Counted from the first letter of the stretch, positions 9,674-15,910 are shown. The stretch: 15,910 nt of DNA from Bacteroidaceae bacterium (GCA_900771425.1 CAAGNV010000080.1:1-15910), one strand, 5' to 3'. Numbers and translations are program-made. The notes: generated from the sequence alone by a model not told the origin.

Positions 9674-9674
9674 C

Positions 9675-10442
9675 ATGGGAAAAGGAAAACTCGCTAAATT
9701 CGCCGACATGGCAGCCAATCCGCTCGTGGTGGAGTGTCCCTACTGGATGCTCCAGCGTGATGGCTTTGCGCTGAAAGGTAAGTGGAACAGCGACTTTTTC
9801 CATAACACCAACCCTATCATACTGGAACTGGGGTGCGGCCGAGGCGAATACACAGTCGGACTTGCACGCCAGTTCCCTGACATCAACTTCATCGGTATCG
9901 ATATCAAGGGCTCGCGAATGTGGCACGGGGCGCGTCAGGCACTCGACGAAGGACTGACGAACGCAGCCTTCCTACGCACCAACATCGAGTTCATACACGA
10001 GATGTTCGGTCAGGACGAGGTCAGCGAGATATGGCTCACCTTCTCCGACCCACAGATGAAGAAACCGACCAAGCGGCTCACTTCCACATACTTCATGGAG
10101 CGTTACCGCCACTTCATCATCGACGGAGGAACCATCCACCTGAAGACCGACTCCAACTTCATGTTCACCTACACGCAGTACATGGCACAGCACAACGCCC
10201 TCGCCATAGACTGTGCCACCGATGATCTCTACAACGAGCAGTCGGACTTCGTCACGCCGCAACTCCTCGGCATCCGCACCTACTACGAGCAGATGTGGCT
10301 CGACCGCGGACTTACCATCAAGTACCTCCGCTTCCACCTCACCCACGACGGACAGCTTCAAGAGCCCGACGTGGAAATTCCGGTTGACGGCTACCGTTCA
10401 TACAATCATCAGGTAGTCAGCACCGTCAAGACCCGCAAATAA
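9675..10442 (+). CDS. trmB: tRNA (guanine-N7-)-methyltransferase, 255 aa
   Basis: TrmB uses S-adenosylmethionine to make 7-methylguanosine at position 46 of the variable loop of tRNAs. The Rossmann-fold motif I 'LELGCGRGEYT' lies at residues 50-60, the acidic end of strand 2 in 'FIGIDIKGSR' at 72-81, and the family signature 'WLTFSDPQMKKPTKR' at 120-134. 'GGTIHLKTDS' (151-160) and 'TYYE' (T202, E205, matching the TxxE catalytic/tRNA motif) complete it. Enterobacterial TrmB has a related 'FPDPWPKKRH' signature; the form here is as I know it from Bacteroidetes. The protein is soluble and about normal length. It follows ilvE by 1 nt and precedes the DsbD-family gene by 41 nt. Confidence 0.95.
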   Translation: MGKGKLAKFADMAANPLVVECPYWMLQRDGFALKGKWNSDFFHNTNPIILELGCGRGEYTVGLARQFPDINFIGIDIKGSRMWHGARQALDEGLTNAAFLRTNIEFIHEMFGQDEVSEIWLTFSDPQMKKPTKRLTSTYFMERYRHFIIDGGTIHLKTDSNFMFTYTQYMAQHNALAIDCATDDLYNEQSDFVTPQLLGIRTYYEQMWLDRGLTIKYLRFHLTHDGQLQEPDVEIPVDGYRSYNHQVVSTVKTRK

Positions 10443-10483
10443 CCCATGGCATCCATTTCTGTTAATATCCCCGACGGCATACC

Positions 10484-12559
10484 ATGAGACTTACGAAATC
10501 AGCACTTCTTTCTTTTTTTGCCTTGTTGGCACTCACCATGTCGGCTCAGATGGTACAGCCGGTCAAGGTCACAGCCCAACTGAAAAGCATCAGTCCTACA
10601 CAGGCACAAATCGTCTTCAATGCCACCATCGAGCAGGGCTGGCACATGTACTCCACCGAAGTTGTGGAATACGGACCGGTACCCACGACCCTGACCATCG
10701 AATCCATCGAGGGTGCAGCACTTTCCGGTTCATTGACCGCAGCATCAGCACCTACGAAGAAATACGAGGAGATGTTCGGTGCCGACGTCTTTTATTTTAC
10801 AGACAAGGCAACCTTCGTTCAGAACCTGACACGTGTCGCCGGCAAACCACTGACGGTAGCCGGCTATCTCGAATACGGTGCCTGCGACGACCATTCGTGC
10901 ATCCCCCCGACAAAGGTCGATTTCAGTCTGAACGCTCCTGCCGATGCCGATGAGGAGTCAACCGTTTCTTCGGCTTCTTCCGAAGAAGAGACACCGAGTG
11001 AATCAGCATCAGCCATTTCAGCAGACAGCGCAACGTCGTCAGCCACCGTCATTTCAGGTTCTACCGAAGGTCTGGCCGACAATACTCCCGGCGTCATCTC
11101 ACCTACGCTTACCCCTTCGCTGTCAGCATCCGCCGAAGGCACTCCGTCGTCGTCGTCACTCCTTCACATCTTCCTACTCGGCCTTCTCGGCGGTCTCGTT
11201 GCCCTCATCACTCCTTGCGTATGGCCGATAATACCGATGACCGTCAGTTTCTTCCTCAAACGCTCGACTGACAAGCGCCGTGGCATACGCGATGCCATCA
11301 TCTACGGCATCAGCATCATCGTCATTTACCTTGCCCTCGGACTCATCGTCACCGCCATATTCGGTGCAAGCACGCTCAATGCCCTTGCCACCAATGCCGT
11401 GTTCAACATATTTTTCTTCCTGCTGCTCGTAGTCTTCGCCCTGTCGTTCTTCGGGCTGTTCGAACTGCGCCTGCCAGCCTCCTGGAGTACGACTGTTGAC
11501 AATAAGGCAGAACGTTCGAGCGGACTTTTTGGCATATTCCTCATGGCATTCACACTGACACTTGTCAGTTTCTCCTGTACCGGTCCTATCATCGGTTTCC
11601 TGCTCGTCGAGGTATCGACCATGGGCAAGATACTCGGTCCTGCGGTCGGTATGTTCGGTTTTGCACTGGCGCTCGCCATTCCGTTTGCGCTGTTTGCCAT
11701 GTTCCCAAGTTGGCTCAAGCAGATGCCGAAAAGCGGAGGATGGATGGACACGGTGAAGATAGTGCTCGGCTTCGTCGAACTCTTCTTCTCGCTGAAATTT
11801 CTGTCGGTTGCCGACCTCGCATACGGTTGGCACCTGCTCGACCGCGACTATTTCATCGCTATTTGGATACTTCTGGCACTTGCCTTAGGACTTTATCTCT
11901 TAGGCGTTTACCACTTTCCACATGAACAACAGCCAAAGTATATCTTTGCTAAAGACCGTGAACAGCGCCACATCGGATGGGTGCGCTGCCTGCTCGGCAT
12001 CTGCTCGCTGATGTTTGCCGTATGGATGGTTCCCGGACTGTGGGGAAAGCCACTGAAGGAGATCAGCGCATTCACTCCCCCGATGAATACCCAGCACTGG
12101 TTCCTCGAGAAGAACAATATCGAGGCACGCAGCACCGACTACGATGAAGGCATGGCCCTTGCCCGCAGCGAAGGCAAGCCTGTCATCATCGACTTCACGG
12201 GTTTTGGCTGTGTCAACTGCCGCAAGATGGAGGCTGCCGTATGGACCGATACCGACGTGGCACACCTTTTGCAAGAGGAATATGTGTTGATACAACTCTT
12301 CGTTGACGACAAGACTGCACTGCCTGAGACCGTCACCGTCGTCGAAGGCGGTAAGGAAGTGAAACTCCGTACCGTAGGCGACCGATGGAGTTACCTGCAA
12401 AGCAGCAAGTTCGGAGCCAACGCACAGCCGTTCTACGTGCTCATCGACCCATCGACCGAGCAGTTGCTGGCAGAGCCTTACGGATTCGACGAAAGTATCG
12501 ACCACTACGTTGAATTCCTTACAAAAGGACTAAATAAATACAAAGAAATCAATAACTAA
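10484..12559 (+). CDS. dsbD: DsbD-family thiol:disulfide interchange protein, 691 aa
   Basis: DsbD-type proteins carry reducing power from cytoplasmic thioredoxin across the inner membrane to envelope thiol proteins. All three parts are present. A signal peptide (1-22) leads a periplasmic alpha domain with redox cysteines C134 and C139 in 'GACDDHSCIPP'. An eight-helix-type membrane core (about 225-520) has its cysteine pair in 'TPCVWPIIP' (C245) and 'FSCTGP' (C365). A C-terminal thioredoxin-like domain has 'GFGCVNCRKME' (C576, C579) and a cis-proline at P649. Between the alpha domain and the membrane core lies a long linker (about 153-226) of mostly Ser, Thr, Ala, Glu and Pro. The ATG overlaps the TGA of a 13-codon upstream frame (ATGA), which may couple translation. 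The DUF3467 gene follows by 18 nt. Confidence 0.92.
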   Translation: MRLTKSALLSFFALLALTMSAQMVQPVKVTAQLKSISPTQAQIVFNATIEQGWHMYSTEVVEYGPVPTTLTIESIEGAALSGSLTAASAPTKKYEEMFGADVFYFTDKATFVQNLTRVAGKPLTVAGYLEYGACDDHSCIPPTKVDFSLNAPADADEESTVSSASSEEETPSESASAISADSATSSATVISGSTEGLADNTPGVISPTLTPSLSASAEGTPSSSSLLHIFLLGLLGGLVALITPCVWPIIPMTVSFFLKRSTDKRRGIRDAIIYGISIIVIYLALGLIVTAIFGASTLNALATNAVFNIFFFLLLVVFALSFFGLFELRLPASWSTTVDNKAERSSGLFGIFLMAFTLTLVSFSCTGPIIGFLLVEVSTMGKILGPAVGMFGFALALAIPFALFAMFPSWLKQMPKSGGWMDTVKIVLGFVELFFSLKFLSVADLAYGWHLLDRDYFIAIWILLALALGLYLLGVYHFPHEQQPKYIFAKDREQRHIGWVRCLLGICSLMFAVWMVPGLWGKPLKEISAFTPPMNTQHWFLEKNNIEARSTDYDEGMALARSEGKPVIIDFTGFGCVNCRKMEAAVWTDTDVAHLLQEEYVLIQLFVDDKTALPETVTVVEGGKEVKLRTVGDRWSYLQSSKFGANAQPFYVLIDPSTEQLLAEPYGFDESIDHYVEFLTKGLNKYKEINN

Positions 12560-12577
12560 CAACAACCATTTAAGATT

Positions 12578-12907
12578 ATGGCAGAACAAAAACAACAGCA
12601 ACTCCAGATTGAACTCAAGCAGGAGGTTGCAACAGGCAATTACTCAAACATGGCTATCGTAGCCAACACAAAGAACGAATTTGTACTCGACTTCGTATCA
12701 ATGCTCCCAGGACTTCAGAAGGCATTGGTATCGTCACGCATCATAATGGCTCCGGAACACGCAAAGCGCCTCTTATTCGCGCTCAACGAGCGTGTTCAAG
12801 GCTACGAAAAGCAGTTCGGCACCATCGAACTACAGCAGCCAGAACAAGGTGGCAATAATAATAACGGACGTACCATCGCACCGTTCGGCCGTGGCGGCGA
12901 AGCATAA
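12578..12907 (+). CDS. DUF3467 protein, 109 aa
   Basis: This is a small soluble protein of the DUF3467 family, recognised by the core 'YSNMAIVANTKNEFVLDFV' followed by 'ASSRIIMAP'-like sequence (here 'VSSRIIMAPEHAKRLLFAL'), ending in an Asn/Gly-rich tail. Its function is not known. The family is widespread in Bacteroidetes and has the usual length here. The N-terminus is Gln-rich (EQKQQQLQ). There is no signal peptide or membrane segment. The gene lies 18 nt after dsbD and 19 nt before the lipoprotein gene, with no promoter or terminator between, so it is probably part of the same transcript. Its neighbours do not suggest a role. Confidence 0.9.
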   Translation: MAEQKQQQLQIELKQEVATGNYSNMAIVANTKNEFVLDFVSMLPGLQKALVSSRIIMAPEHAKRLLFALNERVQGYEKQFGTIELQQPEQGGNNNNGRTIAPFGRGGEA

Positions 12908-12926
12908 GCAAGGTTACAGGTAGTAT

Positions 12927-14093
12927 ATGAAAGGTAAGTCAGCACTAACACGACTCACAGCATCCCTGATACTCCTGTCGGGTACCTGCTCACCGCTGAT
13001 TCTCACTTCGTGCGACAGCGACGATGAGCCGGCACAACCCATCGAAGGACAAGTGGCACAGCCCGAGGCGCTCAACAGCGTCAGCGGGCTGTGCCTTTTG
13101 TGTCAGGGCAATATGGGAACAAACAAGTGTACCCTCGACCGATTTAATTATAAGACAGGTGTTTACACGACCGACATCTTCGCCAGTGCCAATCCGTCAC
13201 AAGGTATGGGACTGGGCGACATGGGCAACGACATCCACTTACTTGGCAACAAGATCTACGTGACCGTCAACGGTTCGAACCTCGTCGATGTGCTCGATGC
13301 GCACTCGTCGCGCCTGCTGGCACAGATCGAAGTACCAAACTGCCGTTATATCACCGATGACGGCAAGTACGTGTATGTCAGCAGTTATTCAGGCACGATG
13401 GGGCTCGACCCTACGCTGCAGCAAGGTTTCGTGGCACGAATCGACACCACGTCGCTCACCATCACGGCACGCGCCGATGTAGGCTATCAGCCCGAGCAGA
13501 TGGCAGTAGCCGAAGGCCGACTGTACGTAGCCAACTCAGGCGGTTACCGCTATCCCGACTACGACCACACTGTCAGCGTCATCGACCTCAAGTCGTTCAA
13601 GACGACCGACACCATCGACGTGGCAATCAACCTGTTTGCCATGCAGTACGATGCCAAGCACCGCAAACTCTACGTATCGTCGCAGGGCGACTACTACACC
13701 ATACCGTCAACCATATCAGTCATCGACGTAACCACAAACAAGGTGATTTCGGTACTGCCCGACCTGCGATGCAAGGACATGATGCTTGTTGATAGCAAAC
13801 TCTACATCTACAGTTCCGACTGGAGTTACGACACCAATGCCTTCGACAATGCCTTTGCCGTTTACGACACAGAGAAGCAGCAGGTTGTGACACGCAACCT
13901 GATTACCGACGGCACCGACAGCGACATCGTTGCACCTTACGGCATCGGCGTCAACCCCGAGAACGGCGACATCTTCGTCTCTGACGCACGCGATTACGTC
14001 ACACCCGGTGTACTGCGCTGCTACACCCCGTCGGGCAAACTGCGATGGAGCACCCGCACGGGCGACGTGCCGTCACGCATGGTGTTTTTCTAA
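12927..14093 (+). CDS. YncE/BtuG-like beta-propeller surface lipoprotein, 388 aa
   Basis: A lipoprotein signal peptide ends in the lipobox 'LTSC' with C29 as the lipidated cysteine. The following residues, DSDDE, fit the acidic export signal that sends Bacteroidetes lipoproteins to the outer face of the outer membrane. The rest is a beta-propeller of YVTN/YncE-type blades: 'NKIYVTVNGSNLVDVLDA', 'KYVYVSSYSG', 'GRLYVANSGG', 'HTVSVIDLKSFKTTDTI', 'RKLYVSSQG', 'STISVIDVTTNKVI' and 'GDIFVSDARDY'. This family includes BtuG, which binds vitamin B12 at the surface of Bacteroides, but also many proteins of unknown ligand. Here there is no TonB-dependent receptor or cobalamin riboswitch beside it, so I do not assign B12 binding. 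It is the last gene of the ilvE run, 19 nt after the DUF3467 gene. Confidence 0.8.
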   Translation: MKGKSALTRLTASLILLSGTCSPLILTSCDSDDEPAQPIEGQVAQPEALNSVSGLCLLCQGNMGTNKCTLDRFNYKTGVYTTDIFASANPSQGMGLGDMGNDIHLLGNKIYVTVNGSNLVDVLDAHSSRLLAQIEVPNCRYITDDGKYVYVSSYSGTMGLDPTLQQGFVARIDTTSLTITARADVGYQPEQMAVAEGRLYVANSGGYRYPDYDHTVSVIDLKSFKTTDTIDVAINLFAMQYDAKHRKLYVSSQGDYYTIPSTISVIDVTTNKVISVLPDLRCKDMMLVDSKLYIYSSDWSYDTNAFDNAFAVYDTEKQQVVTRNLITDGTDSDIVAPYGIGVNPENGDIFVSDARDYVTPGVLRCYTPSGKLRWSTRTGDVPSRMVFF

Positions 14094-14188
14094 CCACTAA
14101 AACATAACCTCAGCGCTGATTTGAGTTGTACCAGCGTCTGTTTGTGCGTTTTTATCATCACCAAACCCGAAAATTCAGATATTTTGCG

Positions 14189-14196
14189 TATATTTG
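14189..14196 (+). promoter_or_regulatory. Bacteroidetes -7 box for the acyltransferase gene
   Basis: TATATTTG fits TAnnTTTG and predicts a start near 14203, about 24 nt before the ATG at 14227. No TTTG is at the usual -33 distance, so support rests on the -7 box and its position. The box overlaps the alternative TTG start at 14194, which argues against that start. Confidence 0.55.
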
Positions 14197-14226
14197 CACG
14201 TTAAATCCAACAGAACAACCCTAATA

Positions 14227-15069
14227 ATGAACAGATACCCCATAAACATAGAACCAATACTGAAGGCGCGACTGCCACGTCCGTACCGTTCAGTGCCTAA
14301 ATGGGGCATCCGTCCGTTGGAATGGCTGATGTGTATCGACCGTCTGAACGAAGGATTGGTAAAGTTCAAGGCAGCAGGCAAATACGGCACAGATGCAGCA
14401 CAGGCAGTAGTCGAGTTTCAGGATTGCACGTACTCGGTAGTCGGGGCAGACAACCTGCCAAGTACCGACACACCGTGCATCTTCGCTTCGAACCATCCGC
14501 TCGGCGGCATGGACGGAGTGGTCGAACTAGCAATGCTCGGCGGCAAGTACCACAACGTGAAGGCAATAGTCAACGGGCTGCTCGCTTACCTCGAACCCCT
14601 CGCACCCGCATTCATACCTATCAGCGTATTCGGAAAGCAAAGCCGTGCCGACATGGAGGCACTCGACAGCGCCTATCAGGACACAGACAATCAGATACTC
14701 TGCTTCCCGGCAGGCGAGTGTTCGCGACTGATGCGATGGTCGTTCAAGCTGAGGGACAAGCGTTGGGCAAAGTCCGTCATCACCTATTCAGTAAAGACAC
14801 AGCGCACCATAGTGCCCATTTACTTCGAGGGCCGCAACTCCACGTTCTTCTATGCGTTCGACCTCGTGCGGGCAGCATTGGGCATATCCATCATAGCCAC
14901 AGCACTGCTGCTGCCTTGGCAATGCATCCGTTATGCGCGCCACAAGCACTACACCGTGTATATCGGGAAACCAATACCATACACTACATTCACCCCCGAC
15001 AAGACTCCACAAGAGTGGGCCGACTGGCTGAAGGAACAGACCTACAATTGCCGACACGCCGTCAGTTAA
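14227..15069 (+). CDS. PlsC-like lysophospholipid/glycine-lipid-type acyltransferase, 280 aa
   Basis: This is a glycerolipid acyltransferase-family protein that would transfer a fatty acyl chain to a lipid hydroxyl at the inner membrane. The catalytic motif I is 'SNHPLGGMDG' with H90 and D96. The spacing is five residues, not the classical four, which I associate with the 'NHPLGG' subgroup. Motif III is 'FPAGECS' (160-166), and 'VPIYFEG' (196-202) resembles motif IV. A hydrophobic segment at about 217-231 could anchor it in the membrane. In Bacteroides this subgroup includes GlsA, the O-acyltransferase of glycine lipid synthesis, but the GlsB partner is not next to it here, so the substrate stays open. 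I chose ATG 14227 over the in-frame TTG at 14194, which lies within the promoter. The gene is single, between its own promoter and terminator. Confidence 0.8.
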   Translation: MNRYPINIEPILKARLPRPYRSVPKWGIRPLEWLMCIDRLNEGLVKFKAAGKYGTDAAQAVVEFQDCTYSVVGADNLPSTDTPCIFASNHPLGGMDGVVELAMLGGKYHNVKAIVNGLLAYLEPLAPAFIPISVFGKQSRADMEALDSAYQDTDNQILCFPAGECSRLMRWSFKLRDKRWAKSVITYSVKTQRTIVPIYFEGRNSTFFYAFDLVRAALGISIIATALLLPWQCIRYARHKHYTVYIGKPIPYTTFTPDKTPQEWADWLKEQTYNCRHAVS

Positions 15070-15083
15070 TAATACAATGACAT

Positions 15084-15113
15084 AAGGTACGCCTCAAGCG
15101 TACCTTTATTTAT
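15084..15113 (+). terminator. Terminator of the acyltransferase gene
   Basis: AAGGTACGC (15084-15092) pairs perfectly with GCGTACCTT (15098-15106) around the loop CTCAA. TATTTAT follows. It starts 15 nt after the stop. The T-run is short and broken by A, but the stem is strong. Confidence 0.8.
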
Positions 15114-15362
15114 GGCAATGATATACAATTAGGCACAAATCTATAATAAAAAATACCCCATGTTGGGTATGGTTTATATAAAGGTGCAGTTGGTAACGCC
15201 AAAGTATACCAAATAATAATTCAAAAGTATACCATATAGACCGAGTGTTATATTCCACAAAGTAGTCGCCCAATGTACCTGTGGTATGAGCCTTTGTTTT
15301 GATAAAGCGTATGAACTTAATCAAATCACTTAGGCCTACTTGAGCACTACAAAGCAAACGAA
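15107..15362. other. AT-rich intergenic stretch between terminator and CRISPR array
   Basis: I see no convincing gene here. A minus-strand frame of 83 codons (15106-15357) has no recognisable family and runs across the terminator and repeat-like structures, so I do not call it. The stretch holds a minus-strand terminator (15048-15070 plus 15100 is not meant; see 15148-15170), two copies of AAAGTATACCA (15201-15211 and 15224-15234) and a possible eroded CRISPR repeat (15300-15335). Because the array reads leftward, this is its downstream (trailer) side. Confidence 0.6.
15148..15170 (-). terminator. Minus-strand terminator downstream of the CRISPR array
   Basis: Read on the - strand, ATACCC-AACATG-GGGTAT forms a perfect 6-bp stem (15170 to 15153), followed by TTTTT and then ATTATAG. 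It faces the leftward array transcript about 190 nt after the last clear repeat, and may end the pre-crRNA. No minus-strand gene in the window would otherwise need it. Confidence 0.65.
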
Positions 15363-15839
15363 ATCTACAAATAGTAGAAATTAGTAAAGTCTCTTAGACA
15401 TCTTTTCTTTTCCTTATCTTTTCATTCTATCTACAATAGTAGAAATTAGTAAAGTCTCTTAGACGTTTTACTGATGCTAAGTTAGCTTCTTATCTACAAT
15501 AGTAGAAATTAGTAAAGTCTCTTAGACTTTCTTGCTCATCCACGATTACTGACTGGTATCTACAATAGTAGAAATTAGTAAAGTCTCTTAGACGATTATC
15601 AAGGCAATAGCTGTCGGGTGATCTACAATAGTAGAAATTAGTAAAGTCTCTTAGACGTCACTCAGTGCTGATTGCTTTTATACCATCTACAATAGTAGAA
15701 ATTAGTAAAGTCTCTTAGACGTTGATCTCGTCATAACTCCAGAGCTTTCTTATCTACAATAGTAGAAATTAGTAAAGTCTCTTAGACCTACATTAGATAA
15801 TAAAGCAGGAACAGATCTACAATAGTAGAAATTAGTAAA
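15363..15839 (-). CRISPR. Type V-A (Cas12a) CRISPR array, 8 repeats and 7 spacers
   Basis: Repeats lie at 15363-15399, 15429-15464, 15492-15527, 15558-15593, 15621-15656, 15685-15720, 15752-15787 and 15815-15839. The six inner ones are identical 36-mers. The first listed has one extra A (37 nt), and the last is cut to 25 nt. Spacers are 29, 27, 30, 27, 28, 31 and 27 nt from left to right. On the - strand each repeat begins GTCTAAGAGAC and ends in AATTTCTACTATTGTAGAT, whose TCTAC-TATT-GTAGA hairpin is the known Cas12a crRNA handle with a 4-nt loop. Cas12a cuts its own precursor just upstream of this handle and the spacer follows it, so transcription runs leftward. Leader and cas genes should lie right of 15840; none is in the window. 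All spacers differ; their targets cannot be told from here. Confidence 0.97.
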
Positions 15840-15910
15840 CCTAAAATCCGCAACTATCCTCAAAAAAGCAATCAGAGGCTGATTTCGTGAGCAGACAATA
15901 GTCCGATGTA
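15840..15910 (-). other. Leader-side flank of the array, with a hairpin and T-run
   Basis: This 71-nt end of the window is where the leader of a leftward array should be. On the - strand it has AATCAG-CCT-CTGATT (15884 to 15870), then GC and six T (15867-15862), a weak terminator-like structure ending about 22 nt before the first repeat. One minus-strand frame is open from the window edge to TAG at 15841-15843 (22 codons), and could be the end of a gene reaching into the window, but is too short to judge. No cas2 or other family is recognisable. Confidence 0.45.

Noticed and set aside
14111..14153. Possible terminator after the lipoprotein gene (CGCTG/CAGCG, then GTTTTT)
   Set aside because: The stem is 5-6 bp with a 13-nt loop and the T-run is 13 nt away from the stem; too weak to call.
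14194..14226. Upstream in-frame TTG start for the acyltransferase (11 more residues)
   Set aside because: The TTG lies inside the TATATTTG promoter box, so it would not be in the transcript.
15139..15155. ATCTATAATA resembling the repeat's ATCTACAATA end
   Set aside because: Out of register with the array pitch, and the match decays after the A-rich start. It is part of the minus-strand terminator's T-run.
15237..15272. A second eroded repeat one more pitch to the left
   Set aside because: Only about 11 of 36 positions match, apart from a shared AAAGT; no better than expected by chance.
15106..15357. Minus-strand frame of 83 codons next to the array
   Set aside because: No recognisable family, and it crosses both arms of two terminator hairpins and a repeat-like sequence. 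Probably a chance open frame in AT-rich DNA.

Overview
The window looks like a chromosomal segment of a Bacteroidales bacterium, most likely Prevotella or a close relative. The evidence is: BspA-type leucine-rich-repeat and very large secreted proteins ending in a 'YDLSGR...KG' tail; Bacteroidetes-type -7 promoter boxes (TAnnTTTG) before ilvE and the acyltransferase; the Bacteroidetes forms of IlvE, TrmB and DsbD; a DUF3467 protein; and a lipoprotein with an acidic surface-export signal. All eight protein genes lie on the + strand. The terminal CRISPR array reads on the - strand.

Layout. (1) 131-8476 is a two-gene unit for exported proteins: an 850-aa leucine-rich-repeat protein and, 6 nt later, a 1928-aa multidomain giant. 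It ends in a strong terminator at 8503-8550. (2) From a promoter at about 8576 runs a tightly packed housekeeping run: ilvE (branched-chain aminotransferase), trmB (tRNA m7G46 methyltransferase, 1 nt later), a DsbD-type thiol:disulfide interchange protein, a DUF3467 protein, and a YncE/BtuG-like beta-propeller lipoprotein. (3) A separate promoter at 14189 drives a glycerolipid-type acyltransferase, closed by a 9-bp hairpin terminator. (4) 15107-15362 is AT-rich and has no convincing gene. It holds a minus-strand terminator and a possible eroded CRISPR repeat. (5) 15363-15839 is a CRISPR array of 8 repeats and 7 spacers. On the - strand each repeat ends in the hairpin handle AATTTCTACTATTGTAGAT, which is diagnostic of type V-A (Cas12a) crRNAs.

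No cas gene is in the window. If present, cas12a/cas4/cas1/cas2 would be expected to the right, beyond 15910. The array is unusual at both ends. The repeat on the presumed leader side has lost its first 11 nt but keeps the whole Cas12a handle. The repeat at the far end carries a 1-nt insertion in the handle loop, and one pitch beyond it is a sequence that may be a fossil ninth repeat. The most interesting items are these array boundaries and the helical, alanine-rich module inside the 1928-aa exported protein. The remaining genes are ordinary Bacteroidales genes.
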